A stretch of DNA of 64,000 nt from DATJLY01 sp963729295 (GCA_963729295.1 CAVSNJ010000001.1:379784-443783); one strand, 5' to 3'. Numbered from the stretch's first letter, positions 33,751-40,850 are shown. Program-made: numbers and translations. The notes: a model not told the origin generated them from the letters alone.

Positions 33751-33964
33751 CTCGCTGCTCCTCTCGGTCCCGCCCGAACCATTTCACGATCGCCGCGCCG
33801 GCCTTGTGCGCTTTTCGATCCGACCATGTTGGTTTTGCATGGCCTTTCGCTGACCAAGCAATTTTCGCCGCCTACTCTTGGCGAAAGTGCGCGCAGGGCC
33901 GCTTATCTGGAATAGGCCATTTATGTGCGCAGCTTATGCCTCAGTGACGATTAGCACAACGTCA

Positions 33965-34174
33965 ATGTCTGATTTCCGACATTTCGGTGGTGAACGGCTT
34001 GACGCAAAGCTGGATTTCCTTCTGTTCGCGCTCATGCTCACGGGCGCAGCGGCCACACTGAGTGCATGCCACACGATGGCCGGCGCAGGTCAAGACATTC
34101 AGGAGGGTGGGAAATCCCTCGAAAACAGATCGTTCTGGCCGTGCTCTGGCTCCTCGGCGTTATTGGCGGCGTGA
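33965..34174 (+). CDS. Entericidin-like small lipoprotein with altered tail
   Basis: The product has about 69 residues. A hydrophobic lipoprotein signal (FLLFALMLTGAAATLSAC) is followed by HTMAGAGQDIQEGGKSLE, the hallmark of entericidin A/B lipoproteins. Entericidins are small envelope lipoproteins linked to stress and lysis. Members usually end soon after this motif with a charged tail; here the frame continues into NRSFWPCSGSSALLAA, which looks like a frameshifted end. The start is uncertain: ATG 33965 gives an unusually long N-terminus, and ATG 34034 lacks a charged head. Confidence 0.6.
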   Translation: MSDFRHFGGERLDAKLDFLLFALMLTGAAATLSACHTMAGAGQDIQEGGKSLENRSFWPCSGSSALLAA

Positions 34175-34210
34175 GATGACCCCAAAGTCCAGTCATCGGG
34201 AAATCACGGA

Positions 34211-34233
34211 GATAGGTAGATTCCGAGCCTCCC
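34211..34233 (+). promoter_or_regulatory. Repeated upstream site, copy
   Basis: It reads ATAGGTAGATTCCGAGCCTC. It lies about 75 bases before the ice-binding-like gene and faces it. Confidence 0.75.
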
Positions 34234-34308
34234 AGAAGGGCGACGGACCGCGTTACCGTTCAAGCTGGAGTTGCAAGCGAACGCAGCATTCGCGAGCGGA
34301 GAACCGAC

Positions 34309-35214
34309 ATGAAGCTTAAATCGCTTTTTGTCAGAGGCACGGCGGTCGCGCTCGCTCTCATGGGCATTATACAGGCTTCCGGCAATGCAGCCGCCGATCC
34401 ATTACTGGGATCAGCAGACCCCTACGCTGTCCTGGGCGAGTCCGGGGTGAGCACCTCCGGGGCCGGCGCAAACATCAACGGAAATGTCGGTTCGCCAACC
34501 TCGGTCACGGGACCGATAACCTTTGCCGCGGGAAGTGGTCTTGATAACGCGGATGCGGGTTCGGCATTGACTGCTGCCAACGATGCGGTTGCTTACCTGG
34601 AGACCGTTTCGATCCCAGCCGCTGTAGCCGAGCCTGCGACGTTGACCGGGCCCACCACTCTCGATGCCGGCATCTACACTTTTACGACATCGGCTGAGGT
34701 GGATGGCGCGCTTACTCTTGACGCGCAAGGCAACGACAATGCGGTCTTCATTTTCGAGATTCCGACATCCTTGACGACCGGCTCGGACGCGACGGTTTCT
34801 GTGATCGATGGCGGTCCGGACGACGGAGTGTATTGGCTGGTCGGCAGCGCTGCGACGCTGGGCACCGGCACTACATTTGACGGAAACATCATCGCGGGCA
34901 CAGCCATTACTCTTGATGACAGCGCACAAATTCTGTGCGGCAGAGCCATAGCGAATTCTGCGGTTTCGATGACGGGAGGGACCCCCACCAACAGCGTCTC
35001 CATCAACGGAACGGGCTGCACCGACGGTTTAGAGGGGGGTTACACCGTGAGCGGGACGACATACACGCGTGTGGATGACGGCGAACTCATACCGGTAACC
35101 TCGACCGCCGTTCCCGAACCGTCGACGCTCGCCCTTTTCGGCGGGGGTATTGTAAGCCTGCTCGGACTTGCCGTTCGCCGGCGACGCGTTCGATGCGTGA
35201 CAAGCGAAACCTAA
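34309..35214 (+). CDS. DUF3494 ice-binding-like protein with PEP-CTERM tail
   Basis: The 301-residue product has a signal peptide (to about residue 30, ending NAAAD). A DUF3494 beta-helix domain (about 33-240) contains YAVLGESGVSTSGAGANING, NDAVAYLE, LDAGIYTF, AVFIFEIPTSL and GNIIAGTAITL. The C-terminal sorting signal is VPEPSTLALFGGG, a membrane segment and RRRR. DUF3494 domains bind ice or act as surface adhesins. PEP-CTERM tails send proteins to the envelope via exosortase, but no exosortase gene is in the window. It has its own regulatory-site copy. Freeze or desiccation tolerance is an inference. Confidence 0.9.
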   Translation: MKLKSLFVRGTAVALALMGIIQASGNAAADPLLGSADPYAVLGESGVSTSGAGANINGNVGSPTSVTGPITFAAGSGLDNADAGSALTAANDAVAYLETVSIPAAVAEPATLTGPTTLDAGIYTFTTSAEVDGALTLDAQGNDNAVFIFEIPTSLTTGSDATVSVIDGGPDDGVYWLVGSAATLGTGTTFDGNIIAGTAITLDDSAQILCGRAIANSAVSMTGGTPTNSVSINGTGCTDGLEGGYTVSGTTYTRVDDGELIPVTSTAVPEPSTLALFGGGIVSLLGLAVRRRRVRCVTSET

Positions 35215-35318
35215 CAGAACCGCTCCGACGGCGAGCGCTTCCGCCCCCAATATCTGGATTGGCTTCGTGATTGGTCTCACTTGCCGGCAAAATCGCGACC
35301 GGTCGAACCGATTTGGAA

Positions 35319-35738
35319 TTACGGGGACTGGTCGGAGGCGAAGACGTCGACACGAACCATCATCACGCCGTTGTCACGCATGCCGAGAGCCGATGCCGCC
35401 GCGGACGACAGGTCAATGATTCGATCCTTCGCGTTGGGCCCGCGGTCGTTGATGCGGACCGTTACGACGTGTCCGGTATCCTCGCTCGTCACGCGCGCGA
35501 CCGTGTTGAACGGCAGGTCGCGATGGGCGGCGGTCATGGCGTGCATGTCGTAACGCTCGCCATCCGCCGTTTTCTTGCCTTGATGATCGCTTCCGTACCA
35601 TGACGCGACGCCGGTCTGGCTGAAGGCGGGCTTTTCGGGCGGCGCAGCAGGAGCAGCAGGAACCGATTGCGACAGGTGCGGCGTGGCGCAGCCGGCAACA
35701 CAAAAGAGTACCATCAGAATCAAGTGTCTTGTGCGCAC
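35319..35738 (-). CDS. rlpA: RlpA-like double-psi beta-barrel lipoprotein
   Basis: From a GTG at 35738 the product has 139 residues: a lipoprotein signal (HLILMVLFCVAGC), a Pro/Ala linker, and an RlpA domain (about 45-135) with ASWYGSDHQGKKTADGERYD, MTAAHRDLPFNTVARVT and VRINDRGP. RlpA proteins are septal outer-membrane lipoproteins that cleave denuded peptidoglycan. This one lacks the SPOR domain of E. coli RlpA, as many alphaproteobacterial versions do. GAGG lies just before the GTG; the open frame upstream belongs to low-complexity shadow sequence. Confidence 0.88.
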   Translation of the reverse strand: MRTRHLILMVLFCVAGCATPHLSQSVPAAPAAPPEKPAFSQTGVASWYGSDHQGKKTADGERYDMHAMTAAHRDLPFNTVARVTSEDTGHVVTVRINDRGPNAKDRIIDLSSAAASALGMRDNGVMMVRVDVFASDQSP

Positions 35739-35760
35739 CAGGCCTCTTTTCGACCGAGCC

Positions 35761-35789
35761 GTCTCGAAGCGACACGCTCGCTTCGAGAC
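35761..35789 (-). terminator. Perfect 11-base hairpin between two - strand genes
   Basis: GTCTCGAAGCG (35761-35771) pairs perfectly with 35779-35789 around a 7-base loop. It sits between the YXWQ gene stop (35821) and the RlpA-like start (35738). No T-run follows on the - strand, so it could be an attenuating or RNA-stabilising structure. Confidence 0.45.
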
Positions 35790-35820
35790 TGGCTTAGTGG
35801 ATGGTACGGCATCGTGAAGG

Positions 35821-36762
35821 TCAGTGCGCCGCCTTGTCGTCTTTGTCCGTCGCCGCGGCCTGCTTCTCGGCCGGGGCCGGACGGGGGGCTGCTGCCGCGC
35901 TGTGCGCGACCGGGGCCGGACGGGGGGCTGCTGCCGCGCTGTGCGCGACCGGGGCCGGACGGGGGGCTGGCGCGTGCGCCGCGGCGGGGCGCGCTGCCGC
36001 GCTGACACGGGCAGTGGCAGGCTGCGCGCGGACGACGCCCGGGCCCTTGAATTGGGCGGCGTGCGACGTGGCGGCGATCGCCGGGCGTCCCTTGTTGTGG
36101 CTTACCGCGAGAGCTGGCTCCGCTGCGGCCGCGGCAATGTGCTTTGTCTGCTCCGCGGTCGCCGGGACATGCTGCTCGTGCTCGGCCACGCCCTCGGCGG
36201 CAACCGGTTTGGTCTTCAGGCCATGCGCGCCGCCGGCGTAGCTGACCTTCGTGTGGTTCGCGACCGCCACGGGCTGCGCGTAGGCGTTGGCGACTTTGAC
36301 CCGGCCGAAATTGTTGGCGGTCCGGTTGTACTGGAAGTTGCTGCCTTGCCAGCGCCCACCGTCGTATCCGGTGCCGCCGTAGCCGTAGCCGTAATTGACG
36401 CCGCCGTAGTAGCCGACGTGCGGTCCCCAATAACCGGCATGGAAGAGATAGCCGTTGTCAGCCCAACCCCAATAAGGCGGCGTCCACAACATGCCGACCG
36501 CCGGCGGAAGGATCCAGGTGCCGGGCACCCAGTAGTAGCCGCCCTGCTGCGCCCACTGCCAATAGCCGGGCGTCCAGATATATCCGAGCGAGGGCAGCGG
36601 CGGCTGGGCGTAGGTCGGCAAGGCCGGCGGCGCGACCTGGACCGAGATTCCGATCTCCGCTTGCGCGGCCGCCGGGATCGGCGACGCCAAAATCATGGGG
36701 CTCGCGAGAAGCGTCGTGGCGAGCATGAGATTCCTGAAAGTAAGACGGTTGGAGACGGTCAT
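35821..36762 (-). CDS. YXWQ-repeat secreted protein with Ala/Pro/His-rich tail
   Basis: The 313-residue product starts MTVSNRLTFRNLMLATTLLA with a signal peptide ending in PAAAQA. A Trp/Tyr-rich domain (about 50-150) has repeated GYW/YYWxPG units (IWTPGYWQW, YYWVPGTW, PYWGWADNGYLFHAGYWGPH). A long Ala/Pro/His tail ends with two and a half exact copies of a 14-residue unit (APRPAPVAHSAAAA). YXWQ proteins are common in rhizobia; their role is unknown. ATG 36762 follows GAGGAT. The gene has its own regulatory site at 36892-36913. Confidence 0.85.
   Translation of the reverse strand: MTVSNRLTFRNLMLATTLLASPMILASPIPAAAQAEIGISVQVAPPALPTYAQPPLPSLGYIWTPGYWQWAQQGGYYWVPGTWILPPAVGMLWTPPYWGWADNGYLFHAGYWGPHVGYYGGVNYGYGYGGTGYDGGRWQGSNFQYNRTANNFGRVKVANAYAQPVAVANHTKVSYAGGAHGLKTKPVAAEGVAEHEQHVPATAEQTKHIAAAAAEPALAVSHNKGRPAIAATSHAAQFKGPGVVRAQPATARVSAAARPAAAHAPAPRPAPVAHSAAAAPRPAPVAHSAAAAPRPAPAEKQAAATDKDDKAAH
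35870..35965 (-). repeat. 42-base tandem repeat inside the YXWQ gene
   Basis: The unit beginning GGGGCCGGACGGGGGGCTG recurs twice at an exact 42-base spacing and a third time in part. Being a multiple of three and identical at DNA level, it looks like a recent slippage or duplication that keeps the frame. Confidence 0.85.
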
Positions 36763-36891
36763 TTTGTTATCCTCGCTTTGACGCAAATATCGTCGCCGGC
36801 GCTGTGTCCCATAAGGGGCATGGGAGACGTGGGGGTCGCCCGCTTCAAGGGGCCCGGCGATTGCGACCATAACCGACAGGCGGGCGCTGAC

Positions 36892-36913
36892 GGCAGGATC
36901 GGAAACTACGCAC
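36892..36913 (-). promoter_or_regulatory. Repeated upstream site, copy
   Basis: On the - strand it reads GTGCGTAGTTTCCGATCCTG. It lies about 130 bases upstream of the YXWQ gene and faces it. Confidence 0.75.
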
Positions 36914-36951
36914 GAGCCTTGCACCGATGCGGCCCGCCGGCGGCGCAAGTC

Positions 36952-37134
36952 TTATTTCTTGATGCTCTCGCGCATCGTGTCCTTCGCGCCGCCGACGGCG
37001 TTTTGGATTTTGCCGACTGCCTGTTCGGCCGCGCCGGTGGTTTGCAGCTTGCGGTCGCCGACGAGTTTCCCGAGTGCTTCCTTGGTGCGGCCGGCGATGA
37101 CCTTGATCGAACCGGCAATGCGATCCTTGTCCAC
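36952..37134 (-). CDS. CsbD-family stress protein
   Basis: The 60-residue product starts MDKDRIAGSIKVIAGRTKEA and continues LGKLVGDRKLQTTG, then AEQAVGKIQNAVGGAKD, the standard CsbD pattern. CsbD proteins are general-stress-induced and of unknown function. The start is a GTG (37134) with GGAG upstream. It follows the gene at 37178 after 43 bases and probably shares its transcript. Confidence 0.9.
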   Translation of the reverse strand: MDKDRIAGSIKVIAGRTKEALGKLVGDRKLQTTGAAEQAVGKIQNAVGGAKDTMRESIKK

Positions 37135-37177
37135 GATGATGTCTCCTGTGCGAACGCGACGTTGATATGCGGCGTTC

Positions 37178-37591
37178 CTAATCGGTCAGCGCCGGCTGGC
37201 CGGTCTGCCCTATCGCGGTGCGATAGAGTCCGATTTGTTGGAGCTGTGTCCGCGCCCGGCAGACGCTGACGAGTTCCTTCTTCGCCATTTCGCACGCGTC
37301 AGCGACCTTCTCCTTCGTCGCCGCGGCCGCGCGCCAGGATCTCTCGCGCGAATTCAATTCCTCACGGATCAGCGGTGCGAGATTGCCGATCGATGACGTC
37401 AATCCGTGGAGCTCGTCGTATTTTGCCTTGGCCTGCGCCTCGGCCAGAGCCGCGCGCGTCAGCTCGGCCTTGGCAGCATCGAGATCAGCCTCCGCTTTGC
37501 CAATTCCGGCATCGACCCGGTCGGCCAAACCTTGATTCTCCGGGACAAATGCCCCGCGGGCGATGGTGATTTCGTGCTGCATCGAAGTCAT
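37178..37591 (-). CDS. Coiled-coil protein, unknown function
   Basis: The 137-residue product is almost wholly helical. A long Ala/Glu/Lys-rich stretch (about 25-75; KAEADLDAAKAELTRAALAE) and a second helix (about 80-120) carry Leu/Ala heptads, which suggests a coiled coil. It has two or three cysteines in the C-terminal half and no signal peptide. It lies between the small gene at 37624 and CsbD, all on the - strand, and is likely one transcript started at 37882-37903. The family is not recognised. Confidence 0.65.
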   Translation of the reverse strand: MTSMQHEITIARGAFVPENQGLADRVDAGIGKAEADLDAAKAELTRAALAEAQAKAKYDELHGLTSSIGNLAPLIREELNSRERSWRAAAATKEKVADACEMAKKELVSVCRARTQLQQIGLYRTAIGQTGQPALTD

Positions 37592-37623
37592 CCGTCAGCA
37601 ATTCCTCGCCGCGTCTCGTCGTG

Positions 37624-37788
37624 TCATTCCGACGAGCGCAACGTCTCTGGCGCATTGGCACCATCGAGCTCGGCTTCGGCCTTGGCGAGGAAGTGCTGTA
37701 CCGTTTGGCGCGTCTCGTCCGTCATGTAGAGGTTCAACAAAGCGCGATAATGCTCGATGTTGGAGCGAATGGCGGTCGGATCATCCAT
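37624..37788 (-). CDS. Small acidic helical protein
   Basis: The 54-residue product starts MDDPTAIRSNIEHYRALLNL. Two short helices contain MTDETRQTVQHFLAKAEAEL, a pattern seen in small rhizobial proteins of unknown function. ATG 37788 has an excellent GGGAGGT site. It is the first gene after the regulatory site at 37882-37903, about 95 bases away. Confidence 0.75.
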   Translation of the reverse strand: MDDPTAIRSNIEHYRALLNLYMTDETRQTVQHFLAKAEAELDGANAPETLRSSE

Positions 37789-37881
37789 GATCGCACCTCC
37801 CGTGGCGCATGGGGCCGCTCGCGCCGTTAGCGCAGCGACCCGCTTGCCGCCCATTCAGCCTAGGTGTCCTCGAGGCGGCGC

Positions 37882-37903
37882 TGCCAAACTCGGAAACTAC
37901 TCA
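37882..37903 (-). promoter_or_regulatory. Repeated upstream site, copy
   Basis: On the - strand it reads TTGAGTAGTTTCCGAGTTTG. It faces the small genes at 37788 and beyond. It lies 40 bases from a divergent copy (37943-37967). Confidence 0.75.
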
Positions 37904-37942
37904 AATGGGATTTGCCGGCGCGCCCCGTGCTGGCGGCATCTC

Positions 37943-37967
37943 ACTGAGTAGAATCCGAACCTCTCCC
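37943..37967 (+). promoter_or_regulatory. Repeated upstream site, copy
   Basis: It reads CTGAGTAGAATCCGAACCTC. It faces the gene at 37997 at very short distance and pairs back-to-back with the copy at 37882-37903. Confidence 0.75.
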
Positions 37968-37996
37968 GTGGCGCCGACCCCCGATAGCTTGCCCTG

Positions 37997-38200
37997 GTGA
38001 TGACGGGAGCCGATGCGATGGCCTCTGCGCAAAAGCCGCGCGACATGGTCCTCAAGTATTCGGACATGGCGCAAGCAACGTCGGACGCCAGACTGCGCGC
38101 GCAGTTCCTGGAACTGGCGGCGCGATACCTCGAGCTGGCAAAGGCCGCCGAAATGACGGATCGGCTCGGAGTCCGACCGGCGTTGTCTGCCACTAAATAG
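37997..38200 (+). CDS. Small helical protein, unknown function
   Basis: The product has 67 residues or slightly fewer, with starts at 37997, 38000 or 38018. The helical core contains QATSDARLRAQFLELAARYL and LAKAAEM, similar in style to the small protein at 37624. It starts only 30 bases after the regulatory site, so the transcript leader would be very short. Its stop overlaps the next regulatory-site copy (38192-38215). Confidence 0.6.
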   Translation: MMTGADAMASAQKPRDMVLKYSDMAQATSDARLRAQFLELAARYLELAKAAEMTDRLGVRPALSATK

Positions 38201-38215
38201 TTTCCGAACCTGCCC
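38192..38215 (+). promoter_or_regulatory. Repeated upstream site, copy
   Basis: It reads CTAAATAGTTTCCGAACCTG. It lies 50 bases before the tiny lipoprotein-signal gene at 38265 and faces it. Confidence 0.7.
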
Positions 38216-38264
38216 ATTGGGATCATCCGGAGTGATCCTGAAGAAGGCTCCGGGCGCGGCTCTC

Positions 38265-38348
38265 ATGAGGAAAACCGGCTCGAAGTCGCTGCCGGCATTG
38301 GTCCGCTTGGCAATCGCCGCGGTCTCGATCGCGGGCGTTGGCTGCTAG
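38265..38348 (+). CDS. Tiny 27-residue peptide ending at a lipobox cysteine
   Basis: The frame reads MRKTGSKSLPALVRLAIAAV, then SIAGVGC and a TAG stop. It has a basic head, a hydrophobic stretch and a lipobox (AGVGC or IAGVGC) whose cysteine is the last residue. If processed like a lipoprotein, the product would be a lipidated single cysteine. It is preceded by a regulatory site 50 bases upstream, as real genes here are. It may instead be the remnant of a longer lipoprotein cut by the stop. It overlaps the end of the - strand gene at 38345 by 4 bases. Confidence 0.45.
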   Translation: MRKTGSKSLPALVRLAIAAVSIAGVGC

Positions 38349-38563
38349 GGGTAGCGCCGTTCGTCCCTGCTTTTGCCGTCGAGGGATGCAGCGCCGCGCC
38401 GTACGGTCGGGCCATACCAGGCACGATAATTGCGCCGGTACTGCGTACGCTTGATGGCGATAAACAGCAGCCAAACCGCCAGTACCGATAGCGCGACCAA
38501 GGCCGTTTCGAGCCAGAATGTGGCAGGCAATGGCACGAACTCACCCATCGGACCCATCCTCAT
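38345..38563 (-). CDS. Small single-pass membrane protein
   Basis: The 72-residue product has one membrane segment (about 17-38; FWLETALVALSVLAVWLLFI) and a basic cytoplasmic tail (KRTQYRRNYRAWYG). Two possible starts exist (MRMG or MGEF). It has its own regulatory site at 38603-38623. No family is recognised. Confidence 0.65.
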   Translation of the reverse strand: MRMGPMGEFVPLPATFWLETALVALSVLAVWLLFIAIKRTQYRRNYRAWYGPTVRRGAASLDGKSRDERRYP

Positions 38564-38602
38564 CCATTCTCACGGAATCCTAGCGAGCGTGGGAGCGCGA
38601 CT

Positions 38603-38623
38603 GCAGACTCGGACTCTACCTAG
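38603..38623 (-). promoter_or_regulatory. Repeated upstream site, copy
   Basis: On the - strand it reads CTAGGTAGAGTCCGAGTCTG. It lies about 40 bases upstream of the small membrane protein gene and faces it. Confidence 0.7.
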
Positions 38624-38636
38624 AGGGTGCTTCGCG

Positions 38637-38672
38637 CAAAAAAGAGGCGGCGCCGTTCGCTGGCGCCGCCCT
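38637..38672 (-). terminator. Rho-independent terminator after the OmpA-like gene
   Basis: GGCGGCGCC and GGCGCCGCC form a perfect 9-base stem with a 7-base loop. On the - strand it is followed by TCTTTTTTGC. It sits about 25 bases after the stop of the OmpA-like gene (38696). Confidence 0.85.
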
Positions 38673-38695
38673 TCACTTGGTGAAGAGTACGATCG

Positions 38696-39535
38696 TTAGT
38701 TGATATAGACCTGGACTACGCGGTTTTTCGCATCGCGCACACCGGCGGCCGTGGGGACCGGCGGCTCGCGGTCGCCGACCCATTGCACGTCGATGCGGTC
38801 GGCCGGAAGGCCGTCGGCGATCATGGCGGCGCGCACACTATCGGCACGGCGCTGCGAGAGCGCCATGTTGTAAGGATCGGTGCCGGCGAGATCGGCCTTG
38901 CCGATTATGGCGATCCTGCTCGCCTGACTGTCATGCGTCGCATTGACGGCCGCGGTGACGACACCATGCTCTTTGGCGGTCACCTGCGACCGGTCGAAGG
39001 CGAAGTAGACGTTGTAGGCCTCTGGCGTTGCGGAAGACACGGCCTGGCTTGTCGTCGCCTGATCCGCGGACCCAACCGCCGAGGCGGTTGTGATGACTGC
39101 CATCGATCCGCCATCCAAGCGCCGGACGAGCGCTTGCAGCGGTCCGCATTCGCTTTGCATCGTCAGCGTGCCTCGATCGCCTGCCATCTGGCCTGCGGCG
39201 TGGAAGTTTTGCCACTGGGCCGTCAGGGCGCCGTCGGGCTGAACATTGCCGCTGACCTGGGAGGCGCCGTTCGTGCCGCCGGTCTCGACGACGTTGCTGT
39301 CCTCGGGGAACGACCGCCTGAAGTCGCCGGTCACCTGGCTGTCGGTGATCTGAACCCTGAGGCGCAACGCGGGACATACCGCGTTGTCGTCGGCGCCGCT
39401 GATCGTGTCGGCCGGGACGTCGATGATCCAGGTACCGTCGAACGGCCCGGCCGCACGGGCAGAGGTCATCGGCAAGGCAAACGCGGCAAGCGCAAGCAGT
39501 GAGGTTGCGGCCAACGCGGGAATAGTTCGTGACAT
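38696..39535 (-). CDS. OmpA-like periplasmic/outer-membrane protein
   Basis: The 279-residue product has a signal peptide (MSRTIPALAATSLLALAAFA, ending SARA). The N-terminal domain (about 30-150) starts GPFDGTWIIDVPAD, resembling small lipocalin-type domains found in rhizobial proteins. The C-terminal OmpA domain (about 180-279) contains YNVYFAFDRSQVT, IIGKADLAGTDPYNMALSQR and RADSVRAAMIADGLP. The usual GHTD is GKAD here. It probably anchors the envelope to peptidoglycan. It has its own regulatory site at 39696-39714 and a strong terminator. Confidence 0.88.
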   Translation of the reverse strand: MSRTIPALAATSLLALAAFALPMTSARAAGPFDGTWIIDVPADTISGADDNAVCPALRLRVQITDSQVTGDFRRSFPEDSNVVETGGTNGASQVSGNVQPDGALTAQWQNFHAAGQMAGDRGTLTMQSECGPLQALVRRLDGGSMAVITTASAVGSADQATTSQAVSSATPEAYNVYFAFDRSQVTAKEHGVVTAAVNATHDSQASRIAIIGKADLAGTDPYNMALSQRRADSVRAAMIADGLPADRIDVQWVGDREPPVPTAAGVRDAKNRVVQVYIN

Positions 39536-39695
39536 GTGAGGTCTCCTGATGACGTAGGCTCGCAGCTGTGACCATCGTGACCGAACCGCGAGCTTTGATC
39601 CGACCTTGGGATTTGCCTTCTCCACCGCCAAGTCTTGGCGGCATTCGCGAAGGCAGGCAGATTGCAACCATATAAGCCCGCAAGTCCCGCGCCAT

Positions 39696-39714
39696 AGAGA
39701 CGGAATATACTCAG
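39696..39714 (-). promoter_or_regulatory. Repeated upstream site, copy
   Basis: On the - strand it reads CTGAGTATATTCCGTCTC; the right half is shortened. It lies about 160 bases upstream of the OmpA-like gene and faces it. Confidence 0.65.
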
Positions 39715-39749
39715 GCGCGAATTACTTTGTTCGGAAGCCGATCGACGCG

Positions 39750-40208
39750 CTAATGCGGCCCATCCGATTGCGCGGACGGTGTGGCGGCGGCTCCCGACGG
39801 CGGTTGCGGGCGAGCGACAAAGCCGAAATAGAAGACCGCCAGGATGACCAGAAACGTCAGGTAGATCATGCGGGATCGCGCTTCGCCGCTAAACGGCACG
39901 CGTGCGACGGACGGCACGATGACCTCATGCCGCGGCAAGGCGTCGACCAACCGTCGCGCGATCGCCGGAATATCGACCGCGGTCCATTGGCCGGCCGGCA
40001 CTCGCGCGATGATCGGCGCCAAGGCATCGATGGCGTTCTCCTTCGATAGTTTGGCGAGTTGGGCAGCCTCGCCCCAGGGGTCGATGTTCAGCCGCGTGAG
40101 CGCCGAGATGACGCTGAGGGACATACCGTTTCGCTCCTCGCCGATCGGCGCGAAGAGAAAACCGTCGAATTCATGGCTTAACGTATTGTACGGCGTCCGA
40201 AGGGTCAC
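39750..40208 (-). CDS. C-terminally anchored protein, unknown function
   Basis: From a GTG at 40208 the product has 152 residues. A soluble part contains MSLSVISALTRLNIDPWGEA and ALAPIIARVPAGQW, followed by one membrane segment near the C-terminus (YLTFLVILAVFYFGFVA) and a Pro/Ala tail. I recall similar proteins in rhizobia with no known function. The frame opens upstream to 40493 but crosses the regulatory site at 40397-40418. GTG 40208 has AGG nearby. Confidence 0.6.
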   Translation of the reverse strand: MTLRTPYNTLSHEFDGFLFAPIGEERNGMSLSVISALTRLNIDPWGEAAQLAKLSKENAIDALAPIIARVPAGQWTAVDIPAIARRLVDALPRHEVIVPSVARVPFSGEARSRMIYLTFLVILAVFYFGFVARPQPPSGAAATPSAQSDGPH

Positions 40209-40555
40209 TTTGACCTCATATCCTGCCCTGAATACGGGCCTCGATGGCGTGTGAGTTACCGGCGGAAGTGCTGATCGCCACTGTCGCGATCGCCGCCTTG
40301 ATCCCTGGTCGTCGCCAATGATGCAGCCGGCGTGGAGCACGAACGTGACGGCGACGAGGATGTATCTGGCTATTCTCGATTGAGATCGCGCCGCGCGACA
40401 GGGTCGGAAGATACGTAGATGCGTGATGCGGCTGGAAAGCCCGGTGCACCGATTATGTGAGTAATTCCCGACTCCGTCGCCGCTCGTCCCCATCGGCCGA
40501 GTGTGGGTCCTGGCAATCCGTCACTTTCGCGCTTTGCCAAGAAAAGGCCCTTCCA
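40209..40555. other. 347-base divergent intergenic region
   Basis: It contains the regulatory site at 40397-40418 and otherwise nothing I recognise. It separates the stress-gene block from the recombinase-related junction. Confidence 0.45.
40397..40418 (-). promoter_or_regulatory. Repeated upstream site, last copy in the window
   Basis: On the - strand it reads CTACGTATCTTCCGACCCTG. It lies about 190 bases upstream of the gene at 40208 and faces it. No copy is found in the remaining 23.5 kb. Confidence 0.65.
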
Positions 40556-40735
40556 GTGAGTATCTCAACCGTCCTCATCGTGATCTTGATCTTGATGCTC
40601 GTCGGCGCGCTGCCGACCTGGCCGCATAGCGTGCGACAAGATCGCCGCCTCCAAGAAGAAGGGCATGTGGATGGGCGGCGTCACGCCGCTTGGCGACGAG
40701 GCCGAGAACCACAAGCTGATCGTGCGGCCGGATGA
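40556..40735 (+). pseudogene. DUF3309 gene truncated at a recombinase junction
   Basis: From a GTG at 40556 the frame reads MSISTVLIVILILMLVGALP, then TWPHS, the start of the small DUF3309 membrane protein. At about 40631 similarity stops abruptly and the frame runs out-of-phase into recombinase sequence until 40735. DUF3309 proteins normally continue with a Gly-rich turn and a second membrane segment, so about half the gene is lost. Confidence 0.75.
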
Positions 40736-40850
40736 GGCGAGGACGGTACGTCTTATATACAAGCGTTATCTCGAACCGGGCTCCCTCCGGTGCCTCAAAG
40801 AGGACCTCGATCGGGAAGGTATTCGCTCGGCTTTTCGCGAGTTATGCCGG
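40631..40850 (+). pseudogene. Serine-recombinase (resolvase family) remnant
   Basis: Read from about 40634, the sequence gives CDKIAASKKKGMWMGGVTPL, then IVRPDEARTVRLIYKRYLEP and LKEDLDREGIRSA. These are typical of the middle part of large serine recombinases (usually GMWMGGxxPLGY...VRxIFxRYLELGS...L). Both the catalytic N-terminus and the zinc-ribbon C-terminus are missing. It is a relic of a site-specific recombinase that ended up inside the DUF3309 gene. Confidence 0.8.

Noticed and set aside
35029..35280. 83-residue - strand frame overlapping the end of the ice-binding-like gene, with a lipoprotein-like start
   Set aside because: It lies wholly antisense to a well-supported gene over most of its length, and the hydrophobic start has no ribosome site. 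It is possible but not supported.
579..40418. Repeated site as a general-stress EcfG promoter (GGAAC-N-CGTT)
   Set aside because: Read on either strand, no consistent CGTT lies 16-18 bases from the GGAA part, and the conserved bases extend through CCGANCCT instead. The factor is left unnamed.
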